Counted from the stretch's first letter, positions 50,904 to 59,789 are shown. The stretch: 64,000 nucleotides of DNA from JBDHWG01 sp046328525 (GCA_046328525.1 JAXLWK010000011.1:124001-188000); one strand, 5' to 3'. Numbers and translations: made by a program. The notes: a model not told the origin generated them from the letters alone.

Positions 50904-51947
50904 CTATGGCTTCACAGCCACGGATGCTTTGAGGTTGCTGGTGACCAGTGGGTCGCCGCTGGAGCGGCGGATGACGATCTCGCTTGGCAGCACAATCTCT
51001 TGCGGCTCGTGCGGCCCTTCGTCGGCCAGCCGCGCCAGGAGCAGCTCGGTGGCCTTTTTCCCCATCTCGTAGGCCGGCTGCGCCGCCATCGTGAAAAACG
51101 GCACGGTGAGGAAATCGAGCGGCAGATCGTCGAAGCAGACGACGGCCACATCCTCCGGCACGCGCATCTCTATCTCGCGCAGCGCCTGCATCGTGCCGAT
51201 GCCCATGAAGTTGTGGCCGGCGAAGATGGCCGTCGGCTGCGGGAGTACGGCCATGGCGCGCCGCGCCATCTCGTACCCGCTCACGCGCGAGAATGCGCCG
51301 TAGCTGATGCGCTTTGACTCGGCCCGTATCCCGGCCTCGGCCAGGGCGCGACGGTAGCCCACCACGCGGTCCTCCGCCGTCGAGACACCGCGCGGGCCGC
51401 TGAGCATGGCGATATGCCGATGCCCCAGCTCGAGGAGGAGCTTGACGAGCGCGTAAGCGCCGCCTTCCGAGTCGCCGCGCACAATGTCGGCGTCCGTACC
51501 CCCAATCCGGCGGTCCAGGATGACGAGCGGCGTCTTGTGCTTCTGGATGAAGCGCACCGACTCCGGGCTGCTGGTCGCCGGCACGAGCAGAACGCCGTCC
51601 ACCTGTTTCTGGATGAGCACGTCGAGGTACTTTTGTTGTTCCGCCTCGGACTCGTCCGTGTTGCACAGGATGACGGTGTAGCCGGCTTTGCTGGCGGTGT
51701 CTTCGACGCCGCGCGCGACGGTGGTGAAGAAGGGGTTGGCGACGTCGGTCAGGACCAGGGCCAGGGTGTTGGTGCGCTTGGAGCGCAGACTGCGGGCGAC
51801 TGTGTTGGGAACATAGCCCATCTCCGCGATGGCTTCGTGGACGCGCCGCCGATTCTCCTCGCTCACGTAATCGAAGTTGTTGATCACCCTCGACACCGTG
51901 ATGGGAGAGACACCGGCTCGCTTTGCCACGTCGCGGATCGTCGCCAT
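50904..51947 (-). CDS. LacI family transcriptional regulator of the fucose operon
   Basis: 347 residues. N-terminal LacI helix-turn-helix TIRDVAKRAGVSPITVSRVINN and hinge region NTVARSLRSKRTNTLAL. Ligand domain: VLTDVANPFFTTVARG, IFAGHNFMGIGTMQAL, VVCFDDLPLDFL. First gene of the operon, transcribed from a promoter whose -10 region is overlapped by three adjacent LacI-type operators, so it probably represses itself and the transport and catabolic genes behind it until sugar binds. The effector is likely L-fucose or a related sugar (inference). Confidence 0.92.
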   Translation of the reverse strand: MATIRDVAKRAGVSPITVSRVINNFDYVSEENRRRVHEAIAEMGYVPNTVARSLRSKRTNTLALVLTDVANPFFTTVARGVEDTASKAGYTVILCNTDESEAEQQKYLDVLIQKQVDGVLLVPATSSPESVRFIQKHKTPLVILDRRIGGTDADIVRGDSEGGAYALVKLLLELGHRHIAMLSGPRGVSTAEDRVVGYRRALAEAGIRAESKRISYGAFSRVSGYEMARRAMAVLPQPTAIFAGHNFMGIGTMQALREIEMRVPEDVAVVCFDDLPLDFLTVPFFTMAAQPAYEMGKKATELLLARLADEGPHEPQEIVLPSEIVIRRSSGDPLVTSNLKASVAVKP

Positions 51948-51980
51948 GTTTCACCCGCTGCTGGGGGGTGCTGCGCCAGG

Positions 51981-52022
51981 TGGTAACGGTATCATGATAC
52001 CGTTACCATGATAACGGTATCA
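51981..52022. promoter_or_regulatory. Three contiguous 14-bp LacI-type operators
   Basis: TGGTAACGGTATCA (51981-51994), TGATACCGTTACCA (51995-52008) and TGATAACGGTATCA (52009-52022) abut with no gap. The first two are exact inverted copies, making a 28-bp perfect palindrome. Each 14-mer has the LacI-family shape with a central CG. The third overlaps the -10 box of the operon promoter. Confidence 0.85.
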
Positions 52023-52047
52023 TAGCATCTTTCCAGGGCGGTGTCAA
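52019..52047 (-). promoter_or_regulatory. Promoter of the LacI-fucose operon
   Basis: On the minus strand TTGACA (52047-52042), 17-base spacer, TATGAT (52024-52019). The -10 box overlaps operator 3 by four bases and the start site should lie inside it. About 70 bp upstream of the lacI-type ATG. Confidence 0.85.
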
Positions 52048-52179
52048 GGGGTTTTGCCGCGAATTTCATTCCCATGACAAAAGATCGTCGTCGCCCCTCT
52101 TCTCCCCTCTCCCCTTGTGGGTTGGCGATGGAGTATACTTTCACGCAGGGGCCGTCAGTTGATACCCGTGGGAGCCAGT

Positions 52180-52767
52180 ATGGTGGACTACCTGACGCAT
52201 TACTATCGGCGCGGCACAACGCCGTTTCGCAGCCTCTCCGACCTGCCCGAAGCCGAAGCGCTGGCGCTCATGGCCGGCATGTACGTCGAAGGCTCGGTGA
52301 TCTGGGAACGGTTCAAAGACCCGCAGGGCTACCTGCGCGAGCGCCGCGAGACGGAGGAGTGGCTCTACGCCCAGTTCGTCGCCCACGGCGGCCGCCCGCG
52401 CCAGCATCACCCGATCTACATGGTACTCGGCTCGCCCAGATGGGTCGCGCGCATGGCCGACCCGGCGACCCTCGCCACCACGGCTGAGATCCGAATCCCG
52501 CTGTCGGCGCTCACCGACGCCGATGTCAGCTTCACCTACCCGGATAGCATGGTCACCCGGTTCGTCGCCCAGGCGAAGGACCCGGCGTCGTATCAGCCCG
52601 ACTACCACGGCAGGCTTTTCACGCTGCCAGAAATCCTGGCGATCGTCGCGGTGAAGGGCCTGCCGGACGACGGGTGGGATACGGGCGTCCCCGATACCCT
52701 CGCCCACTACATCGAAGCCCAGGTCTGGAACCGCCAGCCGCTGCTGCCCTATCTCCCGGCGTCATAG
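52180..52767 (+). CDS. Conserved-looking protein of unknown function
   Basis: 195 residues from ATG 52180 with GGGAG five bases upstream; a longer frame from 52117 has no ribosome site. No signal peptide or membrane helix. Visible features: VDYLTHYYRRGTTPFRSLSDL at the start, an aromatic- and charge-rich helix (SVIWERFKDPQGYLRERRETEEWLY), then PRQHHPIYMVLGSP and PDTLAHYIEAQVWN. I do not recognise the family. Host-like codon use argues that it is real. Divergent from the LacI operon but about 130 bp from its operators; a TATACT box lies near 52134. Confidence 0.7.
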   Translation: MVDYLTHYYRRGTTPFRSLSDLPEAEALALMAGMYVEGSVIWERFKDPQGYLRERRETEEWLYAQFVAHGGRPRQHHPIYMVLGSPRWVARMADPATLATTAEIRIPLSALTDADVSFTYPDSMVTRFVAQAKDPASYQPDYHGRLFTLPEILAIVAVKGLPDDGWDTGVPDTLAHYIEAQVWNRQPLLPYLPAS

Positions 52768-53157
52768 TCCCGCGACAGCCCGCCATAAGCTGGCCCATCA
52801 GGCCACGAAAGAGGGCCGAGTGCCTTGCTCGACATTTTCGAGCGCCAGCGCCTCGGCCCTATGTGTCTCCTGGTAGGAGTTAGCTTTCGATTTTGACCTG
52901 CCTCGATCTCTCTTGCCTGGCGCGGGCCGCTGCGACGGGAGCGGCGGGCGTCTTTGGCATCGGCTACTGCAACGGGAGTGGCCGACTGGCGCGGGAGTTA
53001 TGCCGGCCGCTCCGGAGTTCATCGTCTGGCCTTCAAGGCGCTGCGGAACTGACGCCATGCGCTACAGCCGCGTAGACAATTCCGTTAACCCGCTTGCCCT
53101 GACGCCAGGCGTCTGTTATACTTATCACGACATTTGGACAATCGCGCGAGGAATGAA
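52768..53157. other. 390-bp intergenic region with a nested hairpin
   Basis: AGGGCCGAG (52812-52820) pairs with CTCGGCCCT (52852-52860), enclosing a second stem GCTCGA/TCGAGC (52827-52843). It may end the upstream gene's transcript. The right end holds the res promoter. The rest shows no gene. Confidence 0.55.
53094..53122 (+). promoter_or_regulatory. Promoter of the restriction subunit gene
   Basis: TTGCCC (53094-53099), 17-base spacer, TATACT (53117-53122), about 35 bp before the ATG at 53158. Confidence 0.6.
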
Positions 53158-56154
53158 ATGCGCCAGGTCGTCATCGAAAACCCCGTCCTCAACTCCCCCT
53201 ATGCGGAACCCCAACGCCATTTTCGCTTTACCGAGCAGGGCATCACCGACGAGATCGTCGAGGCCCGGCGCGTCAGCTCCTACTTCGTGCCCATCCCGCA
53301 GCCCAAGAAGAAAGGCAAGCAAGCAGCGCTTCCGCTGACCGAGTGGACCGAAGACCGAATCGAGGAGAACACCTTCATCAACCAGCTGCGCGAGCGAGTC
53401 GCGCGCTGGCGGCAGAACGGCTACCGCGGGGTCACACCCACAACCGCCTACCTCCTCAACTACTGGCAGCGGCCCGACCGCGAGCGGAAGCTGTTCTTCT
53501 GCCAGATCGAGGCGCTGGAGACCGCTATCTACGTGACGGAGGTCGCCACCAAAGACAACGCCGCCTGGATCGAGAACGCCCTGCGCGCCGCCAATGACAG
53601 TTCTAACCCTGGCCTCTACCGCATTGCCGTCAAGATGGCGACCGGCAGCGGCAAGACTGTCGTCATGGCGATGCTCATCGCGTGGCAGGCGCTCAACAAG
53701 CTCGCCAATACCCAGGACGCTCGCTTCTCCGACGCCTTTCTCATCGTGACGCCCGGCATCACCATCCGCGACCGTCTGCGCGTCCTTCTGCCGAGCGACC
53801 CCGACAACTACTATCGCAAGCTCGACGTCGTCCCACCGGACATGCTGGAGGACCTCGGCCGCGCGCGCTTCGTCATCACCAACTTCCACGCTTTCAAGCC
53901 GCGCGAGCACACCCAGGCTGGCAAGCTCACCAAGGCCATCCTCGACCAGGGCAAGGCCAGCCCGTTCACCGAGACCCCAGACCAAATGGTGCGCCGCGTC
54001 TGCCGCGAGCTGGGCGCCAAGAAGAACATCGTCGTGCTGAACGACGAGGCTCACCACTGCTACCGCCGCAAACCGGACGCCGACGCCGACCGTCTCAGCG
54101 GCGACGAGCGCCGCGAAGCCGAGCGGCGCGAGGAGGAAGCCCGCGTCTGGATCTCCGGCCTCGAGGCGGTCAAGGCGAAGCTCGGCGTCAAAGTCATCTA
54201 CGATCTGTCCGCCACGCCGTTCTTCCTGCGCGGCTCCGGCTACACCAAGCTCACCGCCGACGGCAAGCGCATCACCGAGGGCATCCTGTTCCCCTGGGTT
54301 GTCTCGGATTTCTCCCTGATTGATGCCATCGAGAGCGGCATTGTCAAAGTCCCGCGCGTCCCCGTCGCCGACGACTCGATGGTCGGCGAACAGCCGACAT
54401 ATCGTGACCTGTGGCTGCGGATCCGCGACGGCCTTCCCAAGAAGGGCCGCGGCACGCAAGAGGTCACGGGCGAGCCAAAGCTGCCGGCCGAGCTAGAGGG
54501 CGCCCTACAAAGCTTGTACGGCAACTACGAGAAATACTACGCCGCCTGGGAGCGCAACACCGCCGCTCGAGCCGCAGGCCTCACCCCGCCCGTCTTCATC
54601 GTCGTGTGCAACAACACCAACGTCTCCAAGCTCGTCTTCCAGTACATCGCCGGCTGGGAGAAGCGCGTTGACCATGGCGCAGCGGTGCGCGTGCCGGGCC
54701 AGCTCAAGCTGTTCAGCAACGTGGCCGACGGCCGCTGGCTGCCGCGCCCCAACACCATCCTGGTTGACAGTGAGGAGCTTGAGTCTGGCGAGAGCATGAG
54801 CGACGAGTTCAAAAAGCTGGCCGCCGCCGAGATCGAGGAGTTCAAGGCCGACTACCGCCGCCGCTTCCCCGGCCGCGACACCGACGCCCTCACCGACGAG
54901 GACCTGCTGCGCGAGGTCATGAACACCGTCGGCAAGCCCGGCAAGCTGGGCGAAGGCGTCCGTTGCGTCGTGTCCGTCTCCATGCTCACCGAAGGCTGGG
55001 ACGCCAACACCGTCACCCACATCCTCGGCATCCGCGCCTTCGGCACCCAGCTCCTCTGCGAGCAGGTCGTCGGGCGCGCCCTGCGCCGCATGAGCTACGC
55101 CATCGACTCCGACAACAAGTTCGCGCCGGAGTACGCCGAGGTCTACGGCGTCCCGTTCTCCTTCATTCCCAGCGAAGGCGCCGCCAAGATCACAAAACCC
55201 CCGGCCCACTTCACCCGCGTCCACGCCCTCGAAGACCGCATCGCCGCCGAGATCACCTTCCCGCGCCTCCTGGGCTACCGCTATGATCTACCCGGCGAGC
55301 GCCTCGCCGCCGAGTTTACGCCAGCCTCGCGCTATGCCCTCTCCACCGCCGACCTGCCGACGCGCACCGACATGAGCTCCATCATCGGCGAGAGCACCTT
55401 CCACGACCTCTACGACCTCAGGCTGCGACGCGAGCAAGAGATAGACTTCCACCTTGCCAGGCGCGTCCTGGAGACGTATTTCCGCGACGGCGAAGGCGCC
55501 CTCCGCCCGTGGCTCTTTCCGCAGCTCCTGCCCATCGTCGGCCGCTGGCGGCAAGAGTATGTCACGTGCAAGGACAACGCCTTCCCGCAGATGCTCCTGA
55601 TCGTCGAGTTCGCCAACGACGCCGCCAGCCACATCTATCAGGCCATCGTCCACGCCGATCACGGCGTAAAAACGCTCAAGCCCATCCTGCGCCCCTACGA
55701 CACTCTCGGCTCAACCCGCTACGTAGACTTCGACACGGCGCGGGAGACTTACCTCAGCAGCCCCGCCCTGTGTCACGTCTCCCATGTCGTGCTCGACAGC
55801 GGCTGGGAGGCCAAGATGGCCGAGAGCCTGGAGGAGATGCCCGAAGTCGTGGCCTATGTCAAGAACCAGGGCCTCGGTTTCACCATCCCCTACACCCTGA
55901 ACGGCGAGGAGCGCAGCTACATCCCAGACTTCATCGTCCGCATCAACGACGGCCGCGATGACCCGCTCAACCTGATCGTCGAAGTCAGTGGCGAGAAGAA
56001 GAAAGACAAGGCGCAGAAGGTCACGACGGCGCGGGAGCTTTGGATTCCAGCGGTTAACAACCATGGCGGCTTCGGCCGCTGGGCGTTCATCGAAAGCTCC
56101 GACCCGTGGGACGCCAAGAACACGATTCGGGCCTTCCTGGCGGCCGGCCGTTAG
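53158..56154 (+). CDS. Type III-like restriction endonuclease helicase subunit (Res, BPTD_3080-like)
   Basis: 998 residues from ATG 53158 with AGGA upstream. Superfamily II helicase: Walker A KMATGSGKTVVMAML near residue 168, motif II VLNDEAHHCYRR near 298, motif III YDLSATPFFLRGSGY, C-terminal MLTEGWDANTVTHILGIRAFGTQLLCEQVVGRALRR split over residues 610-645 (motifs V-VI). C-terminal nuclease-like region with SGWEAKMAESLEEMP, YIPDFIVRI and LIVEVSGEKKKDKAQK, a PD-(D/E)XK pattern (Asp, Glu, Lys). Partner methyltransferase is at 57156. Acts on unmethylated foreign DNA using ATP. Unlike common mod-res pairs, a RAYT gene and repeats separate the two. Confidence 0.9.
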   Translation: MRQVVIENPVLNSPYAEPQRHFRFTEQGITDEIVEARRVSSYFVPIPQPKKKGKQAALPLTEWTEDRIEENTFINQLRERVARWRQNGYRGVTPTTAYLLNYWQRPDRERKLFFCQIEALETAIYVTEVATKDNAAWIENALRAANDSSNPGLYRIAVKMATGSGKTVVMAMLIAWQALNKLANTQDARFSDAFLIVTPGITIRDRLRVLLPSDPDNYYRKLDVVPPDMLEDLGRARFVITNFHAFKPREHTQAGKLTKAILDQGKASPFTETPDQMVRRVCRELGAKKNIVVLNDEAHHCYRRKPDADADRLSGDERREAERREEEARVWISGLEAVKAKLGVKVIYDLSATPFFLRGSGYTKLTADGKRITEGILFPWVVSDFSLIDAIESGIVKVPRVPVADDSMVGEQPTYRDLWLRIRDGLPKKGRGTQEVTGEPKLPAELEGALQSLYGNYEKYYAAWERNTAARAAGLTPPVFIVVCNNTNVSKLVFQYIAGWEKRVDHGAAVRVPGQLKLFSNVADGRWLPRPNTILVDSEELESGESMSDEFKKLAAAEIEEFKADYRRRFPGRDTDALTDEDLLREVMNTVGKPGKLGEGVRCVVSVSMLTEGWDANTVTHILGIRAFGTQLLCEQVVGRALRRMSYAIDSDNKFAPEYAEVYGVPFSFIPSEGAAKITKPPAHFTRVHALEDRIAAEITFPRLLGYRYDLPGERLAAEFTPASRYALSTADLPTRTDMSSIIGESTFHDLYDLRLRREQEIDFHLARRVLETYFRDGEGALRPWLFPQLLPIVGRWRQEYVTCKDNAFPQMLLIVEFANDAASHIYQAIVHADHGVKTLKPILRPYDTLGSTRYVDFDTARETYLSSPALCHVSHVVLDSGWEAKMAESLEEMPEVVAYVKNQGLGFTIPYTLNGEERSYIPDFIVRINDGRDDPLNLIVEVSGEKKKDKAQKVTTARELWIPAVNNHGGFGRWAFIESSDPWDAKNTIRAFLAAGR

Positions 56155-56184
56155 CCACACTCGTCATTTATATCGAGGCCCTCC

Positions 56185-56607
56185 ATGCCCTACTGGCAGC
56201 TCCACTATCATCTCATCTGGGCGACGAAAGACCACGAGCCGGTGATCACGCCGGAGTTCGAGCCAAAGCTGTGGGACTATCTGCGCGGCAAGGGCCTCGA
56301 TCTTGGCGGCAAGGTCCACGCGGTCGGCGGCGTGGCAGATCATGTCCACATCGCCGTCTCCATCCCGCCGCGCATCGCCGTCGCCAGCTACATTGGGCAG
56401 CTCAAAGGCGCTAGCTCGCACTGGATGACCCATCTCGCCGGCCATCCTGCACCATTTGAGTGGCAAGATGGTTATGGCGCCTTTTCGTTCAGCAGGCGCT
56501 CGCTGCCCCAGGTCGTTCAGTATGTTCTCCACCAACACGAGCATCATCAGAAGGGTAATCTGATAGAAGAGATGGAACGCATTGAGGTTGAGAACTATGG
56601 CCCGTGA
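56185..56607 (+). CDS. REP-associated tyrosine transposase (RAYT, IS200-like)
   Basis: 140 residues, the size of single-domain Y1 transposases. HUH motif in GVADHVHIAVSIPP near residue 53, and the likely catalytic Tyr in LPQVVQYVLHQHEHHQKG near residue 119. Other marks: YHLIWATKDHEPVI at the start and LKGASSHWM. These enzymes nick single-stranded hairpins and are associated with REP palindromes, which indeed follow directly (56623-57147) and recur at 60607-63275. It lies 30 bp after the res stop, on the same strand. Confidence 0.88.
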   Translation: MPYWQLHYHLIWATKDHEPVITPEFEPKLWDYLRGKGLDLGGKVHAVGGVADHVHIAVSIPPRIAVASYIGQLKGASSHWMTHLAGHPAPFEWQDGYGAFSFSRRSLPQVVQYVLHQHEHHQKGNLIEEMERIEVENYGP

Positions 56608-56622
56608 GTTCGTCCGCCCGTC

Positions 56623-56757
56623 CGCCCGACGGTTAGCCGATCCGCGACCATTCACCCGCCGCTCAACCGCCCGACGGTTAGCCGATCCGCGACCATTCAC
56701 CCGCCGCTCAACCGCCCGACGGTTAGCCGATCCGCGACCATTCACCCGCCGCTCAAC
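56623..56757. repeat. Three tandem 45-bp repeats
   Basis: Units at 56623-56667, 56668-56712 and 56713-56757 are identical, each starting CGCCCGACGGTTAGCCGATC and ending CCGCCGCTCAAC. A fourth copy stands at 56908-56952. Each unit contains CCGACGGTTAG, a derivative of the REP hairpin arm CCCGACGGT. They begin only 16 bp after the RAYT stop. Confidence 0.9.
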
Positions 56758-57147
56758 CGCCCGACGGTCAACCGTCGGGCTACAAGGCGCAAGCCCAAGG
56801 GGCTTCGGCCTGAAGCCTCTCAGGCTTCCATCTTGTAGCCAGGGGCTTCTAGCCCCTGGCAGACCCACGCCTGGCGTACCTGGCGGCCCCACGCCTATCC
56901 GCCCGTCCGCCCGACGGTTAGCCGATCCGCGACCATTCACCCGCCGCTCAACCGCCCGACGGTCAACCGTCGGGCTACAAGGCGCAAGCCCAAGGGGCTT
57001 CCCTCCCAAGCCTCCCAAGCCTCTCAGGCTTCCATCTTGTAGCCAGGGGCTTCTAGCCCCTGGCGATCCCACCCCTGGCGTACCTGGCGATCCCACGCCT
57101 GGCGTACCTGGCAGACCCACGCCTGGCGGCCCCACGCCTAGAAAGAG
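56758..57147. repeat. Two composite REP elements and a 24-bp tandem tail
   Basis: Each element has a perfect hairpin CCCGACGGT-CA-ACCGTCGGG (56760-56779 and its copy near 56955), then a CTACAAGGCGCAAGCC ... GGCTTCCATCTTGTAG inverted block, then the palindrome CCAGGGGC-TTCTA-GCCCCTGG. The right end is a run of CCTGGCGATCCCACGCCTGG-type units, about 24 bp each. Fills the 548-bp space between RAYT and the methyltransferase. Confidence 0.85.
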
Positions 57148-57155
57148 ACCCGTCC

Positions 57156-59789
57156 ATGCCGCCTAAGAAAACCACCGGCGCCCCCGCCCCGACGCCCGTC
57201 ACCTCCATCAAGCACCGCGACACGCGCGTCAACATCCCCACCGAGGAATTGCGCGATTTCGTCGCCGACGACGAGCGCGCCCCCCAGGCGCTGCGCTACC
57301 CGCGCGACCCCTCCCTCGACCCGCAGCTGGTGTGGAAAGGCAAGGACGAGCAGGACGCGGCGGACCTCGCCGTGGACAACGTCCCCGTCTACATCCAGGA
57401 GAAGGTCCACCCCCAGGCCCTCGTCGAAGACCTGCGCGCCCACGCCCGCGCCGAGGCCGACGCCGGCCAGCCGGCTCTGTTCGCCGACTTCAACGGCCTC
57501 ACCTTCGAGGACGCCATTGACTTCTACCATCACGAGCAGCACTGGGCCAACCGCCTCATCCTGGGCGACTCGCTCCTCGTCATGACCTCCCTCGCCGAGC
57601 GCGAAGCCCTCAAGGGCAAGGTGCAGATGATCTACATCGACCCGCCCTACGGCATCAAGTTCGGCTCCAACTGGCAGGTCTCCACGCGCAAGCGCGACGT
57701 CAAGGACGGCAAGGTCGAGGACCTGACGCGCCAGCCGGAGCAGATCAAGGCCTTTCGCGATACCTGGGAATTGGGCATCCACTCCTACCTGAGCTACCTC
57801 CGCGACCGCCTCACCGCCGCCCGCGAGCTGCTCACCGAGAGCGGCAGCATCTTCGTCCAGATCGGCGACGAGAACGTCCACCTGGTGCGCTGCGTATTGG
57901 ATGAGGTATTTGGCAGCGAGAATTTCCGTGCACTAATCTTCGTCTCGAAAACGAGTGGTTTTGGTGACACTGAATCGCTGGCTTCGGTTGGCGATTATCT
58001 TGTTTGGTACTCGAAAACCGACGCTTTTAAGTATCGACAGCTGTATGCAGAGAAAGGGGACCTCACGACGTTCGCCAAAGAGTATAGGTTCGTCGAGAGC
58101 CCGGATGGATTTACTCGGCGTTCATTAACCAAAACCGAAATGGAGCATCCTGAGCTGATCCAAGAAGGATGGCGGCGCTACCGCCCAAGCGCCACAACGA
58201 GTCAAGGAGCAACAGAGACTGGCGGTTTTGAATTTTCTTTGGGGGGTACCAGCTTTTCGCTACCCGAGAATCAACACTGGAAAACCACATTACCGGGAAT
58301 GCAACGACTGGCCTTAGCCAATCGTCTCATCAGGCGAGACAAATCCGTCTCATACATCCGCTACTTAAGTGACTTCCCGGTAGTCCCATATACTAACAAC
58401 TGGATCGATCTTCGCTGGGGATTTGACGCCAGCGATAAGCGGTACGTTGTTGAGACCAATCCTGGTATCGTTGCCCGCTGCCTCCTCATGACCACCGACC
58501 CCGGCGACCTGGTCCTCGACCCGACGTGCGGCAGCGGCACCACTGCCTACGTCGCCGAGCAGTGGGGCCGCCGCTGGATCAGCATAGACACCAGCCGCGT
58601 CGCCCTGGCCCTCGCCCGCACCCGCCTCATGGCCGCCCGCTACCCGTACTACCTCCTCGCCGACTCGCCGGAGGGCGTCAAGAAGGCGGCCGAGCTGTCC
58701 GGCCAGTTCCCCGACGCCGCCTCGACCGGCGGCGACATCCGCAAGGGCTTCGTCTACAGGCGCGTCCCCCACGTGACTCTCAAGTCTATCGCCAACAACC
58801 CGGACATCCGCGAGGGGATGACGCGGGCGGAGATTGACGCCGCCATCGCCCGCCACGTCGAGATGGAATTGCTCTACGACCAGCCCTACGAGGACAACAA
58901 GCGCGTCCGCGTCAGCGGCCCGTTCACCGTCGAGAGCCTGTCGCCCCACCGCGTCCTGGCCGCCGACGAGGAGCGCCCGGCCAGCGAGGCCGACGGCCGG
59001 CGCGACGCGGCCGGCGAGTACGTCCCGATGATCCTGGACAACCTGCGCAAGGCCGGGGTCCAGAACACCCGGGCCGGCGAGCGCCTGAAGTTCGACCGCC
59101 TGGAGCCATACGCCGGGACGTGGCTCCACGCCGCCGGCGAGTACACCGACCGCGACGGCAAAGTGCGCCGCGTCGCCGTCCACGTCGGGCCGGAGCATAG
59201 CACCGTCGGCCCGGACGCCATCAAGGAAGCGGCGAAGGAAGCCGTCCAGGGCATCGGCTTCGACCTGCTGCTCGTGTGCGGCCTCGCCTTCGACCCCCAC
59301 GTGTCCGAGGAGGTGCGGCGCTACGGGCGGCTGACCGTCCAGACGGTGCGCATCAACGCCGACCTGACGATGGGCGACGAGGTGCTGAAGAAGACGGGCG
59401 CGGGCAACCTGTTCATGATCTTCGGCGAGCCGGACATCACCCTGACGCCGCAGCCCGACGGGCGGCTCGTCGCCACGCTGCGCGGCCTCGACATCTACGA
59501 CCCGACCACGGGCGAGATTCGCTCGGCGTCCACCGACGACATCGCGTGCTGGCTCATTGACACGGCCTACAACGGCGAGAGCTTCTTCGTCCGCCACGCC
59601 TACTTCACCGGCGCCGACCGGCCCTACGAGCGCCTTCAGCGCACCCTGCGCGCCGATATTGACGAGACCGCCTGGTCAACGCTATACTCCAGCCAGAGCC
59701 GGCCCTTCGCGCGACCGCCGACGGGCAAGATCGCCGTCAAGGTCATCAACCACTACGGCGACGAGGTGCTCAAGGTGTTCAACGTCTAG
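57156..59789 (+). CDS. Type III-like site-specific DNA methyltransferase (Mod)
   Basis: 877 residues. Catalytic motif IV MIYIDPPYGIKFGSN near residue 160 comes before SAM motif I LVLDPTCGSGTTAYV near residue 450, the beta-class order. Residues about 245-445 between them form the target-recognition segment; its DNA (57890-58490) is much lower in GC than the flanks. The C-terminal third (about 600-877) is an additional domain (FDLLLVCGLAFDPHVSEE, VKVINHYGDEVLKVF) typical of partners of BPTD_3080-like Res proteins. Methylates adenine or N4-cytosine to protect host DNA. The ribosome site is weak (AAAGAGA), and the start lies 8 bp after the repeats. Confidence 0.9.
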   Translation: MPPKKTTGAPAPTPVTSIKHRDTRVNIPTEELRDFVADDERAPQALRYPRDPSLDPQLVWKGKDEQDAADLAVDNVPVYIQEKVHPQALVEDLRAHARAEADAGQPALFADFNGLTFEDAIDFYHHEQHWANRLILGDSLLVMTSLAEREALKGKVQMIYIDPPYGIKFGSNWQVSTRKRDVKDGKVEDLTRQPEQIKAFRDTWELGIHSYLSYLRDRLTAARELLTESGSIFVQIGDENVHLVRCVLDEVFGSENFRALIFVSKTSGFGDTESLASVGDYLVWYSKTDAFKYRQLYAEKGDLTTFAKEYRFVESPDGFTRRSLTKTEMEHPELIQEGWRRYRPSATTSQGATETGGFEFSLGGTSFSLPENQHWKTTLPGMQRLALANRLIRRDKSVSYIRYLSDFPVVPYTNNWIDLRWGFDASDKRYVVETNPGIVARCLLMTTDPGDLVLDPTCGSGTTAYVAEQWGRRWISIDTSRVALALARTRLMAARYPYYLLADSPEGVKKAAELSGQFPDAASTGGDIRKGFVYRRVPHVTLKSIANNPDIREGMTRAEIDAAIARHVEMELLYDQPYEDNKRVRVSGPFTVESLSPHRVLAADEERPASEADGRRDAAGEYVPMILDNLRKAGVQNTRAGERLKFDRLEPYAGTWLHAAGEYTDRDGKVRRVAVHVGPEHSTVGPDAIKEAAKEAVQGIGFDLLLVCGLAFDPHVSEEVRRYGRLTVQTVRINADLTMGDEVLKKTGAGNLFMIFGEPDITLTPQPDGRLVATLRGLDIYDPTTGEIRSASTDDIACWLIDTAYNGESFFVRHAYFTGADRPYERLQRTLRADIDETAWSTLYSSQSRPFARPPTGKIAVKVINHYGDEVLKVFNV

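Noticed and set aside
56582..57166. Open frame encoding a repeated RRLADPRPFTRRSTA peptide
   Set aside because: It is made wholly of 45-bp and REP repeats, overlaps the 3' end of the RAYT gene, and has no independent ribosome site.
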